Shown here one piece after another: positions 63,116-64,000 of a stretch of DNA of 64,000 bases. Location of the stretch: positions 1,054,001 to 1,118,000 of the forward strand of contig JACATO010000304.1 in assembly GCA_018389105.1 (NCBI GenBank). Reading direction: 5' to 3'. Below the pieces are notes generated by a model. That model was given only the letters and a program-made list of their open reading frames with translations. It was not told where the DNA came from and did not search any database. This DNA is from Nautilus pompilius (lineage: Eukaryota; Mollusca; Cephalopoda; Nautilida; Nautilidae). Within the stretch, counting starts at the first letter, position 1. Each line of letters begins with the position of its first letter. Both the position numbers and the translations under genes were made by a program.

Positions 63116-64000
63116 TGTTTTTTTTTGTCTTCTTTAAATACCTGTCACTGCTGCAATAACAATGGCTGTTGGGCGGTAGAAGGCAAAAGTGAAATCAGGT
63201 TTCGGATCGTAATTTTGTGTTGTTTTTTCCTGTCGCAATCTCCTCTCACTAGCTACTAAATTCTATTTCCCTTAGGTCAGCTCTCTGAACGGGTAATAAA
63301 CACACGGTCTACAAAAGGCATCTGCCGGAAACTACTTGGGTGTTGAACAAACAGTTCGGGTGTGACGCGAAAGCAAAGCAATACAAATCCCGGACACGAC
63401 ATAATTTCCGATCTCTGACGCACGACACGTGACTCTTGTAGATTACAGTACAAGTTAATAGGTTCTGCGAAGCGCACGCAGTTGAAACAGTTATACTTAC
63501 CTGGCCTATTGTTTCCCCAGCATCTTTTGCATGTATTTTCGTTATTGTATTTGCAAAAAAGAATCTGCCGTTAGAAATTCTACCCCACCACCCACCCCCC
63601 GACTTGAAGAAATGGAGAAACACGATCGGAGGGAGCATGATTGTACATACGGAAACAGCTTTGAGGCAGCCGTATAACGTGCTCGGTAAGCAAGGAATGA
63701 AGCCAGATCTATACAGCAGATCGGAACAAAGGCCGCGGGCAGAGAGGCCGCTCGGTTGATAATCAGCCTAACGGTTTCAAAATAAACACCCGGTGGCTTT
63801 ATTTACCTTCCGCGCTCCGATCCTCGTAGCCGCGATTTATACACCCTTATTAACGGGAAGCACGCGGGTTTTTTTACTTTCACGATATTGCACCTGCCTA
63901 ATAAATCAAAAGTATGATTATCACCAGCATCTTCTGCTGCCGATTGTTGTTATTAGTTTGAGTTTTCAGGTTATCATCTTCAGATCAGGGCAGAAACACT
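63116..64000. other. anonymous DNA with CpG-richer end
   Basis: From about 63660 to 63870 CpG and GC content rise (AAAGGCCGCGGGCAGAGAGG, AGCCGCGATTTATA). This could be the edge of a promoter beyond the window. No exon was identified. A 109-codon minus-strand frame (63309-63638) has no motif. Confidence 0.3.

Overview
This window looks like gene-poor nuclear DNA from an animal, most likely a marine invertebrate of mollusc or lophotrochozoan type with a large genome. It is AT-rich and shows no operons or ribosome binding sites. It holds many decayed transposons, tRNA-derived SINEs, long minisatellites and microsatellites. I found no exon of a housekeeping or developmental gene that I can name. 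The taxon is an inference: the SINE core resembling GGTTTCCCCGGGTACTCC is a type I associate with marine invertebrates. The cephalopod SINE signature I would expect in squid or octopus was not seen.

The most substantial coding locus is on the minus strand at 12899-14624. It is an intronless reading frame of about 575 codons, broken by two small indels. Its protein family is widespread in invertebrates, but I know it only as uncharacterized proteins. It has three CxxC pairs near the N-terminus, a fourth CxxC after a candidate catalytic Asp, and a conserved SDEQGERFHQD block. The locus lies inside a 2.3 kb element (12574-14881) with imperfect terminal inverted repeats of about 130 bp and a TTA duplication on each side. 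I therefore read it as a cut-and-paste DNA transposon and the conserved protein as its transposase. This is the best candidate for an undescribed system here.

Other mobile elements are fossils. There are two Tc1/mariner transposase pseudogenes (about 3420-4110 plus strand; about 29330-29800 minus strand), a lone Tc1-like end at 22298, a hAT-like pair of ends (29951 and 31007), and a retroposed element with a (CAA)n tail and a 14-bp target duplication (17938-18244). At least nine relics of tRNA-derived SINEs are also visible, several sharing the hinge GGCTCGGTTTGGC.

Tandem repeats dominate the right half. Five separate purine/pyrimidine arrays (2.9, 40.9, 45.8, 51.3 and 62.5 kb) are made of GAGA or CTCT runs. 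Two of them are studded with the palindrome TGACGTCA, the consensus CRE site: about 30 copies at 45.8-46.95 kb and about 22 at 51.27-52.0 kb. The 62.5 kb array carries TAACGTCA instead. Two minisatellites (44-bp unit at 5.3-6.1 kb; 42-bp unit at 48.26-49.2 kb) create long reading frames that are probably not genes. A CACTCA array (52.45-52.8 kb), an AAT array (60.02-60.23 kb) and AT/AC microsatellites complete the picture. The remaining stretches are anonymous AT-rich DNA.
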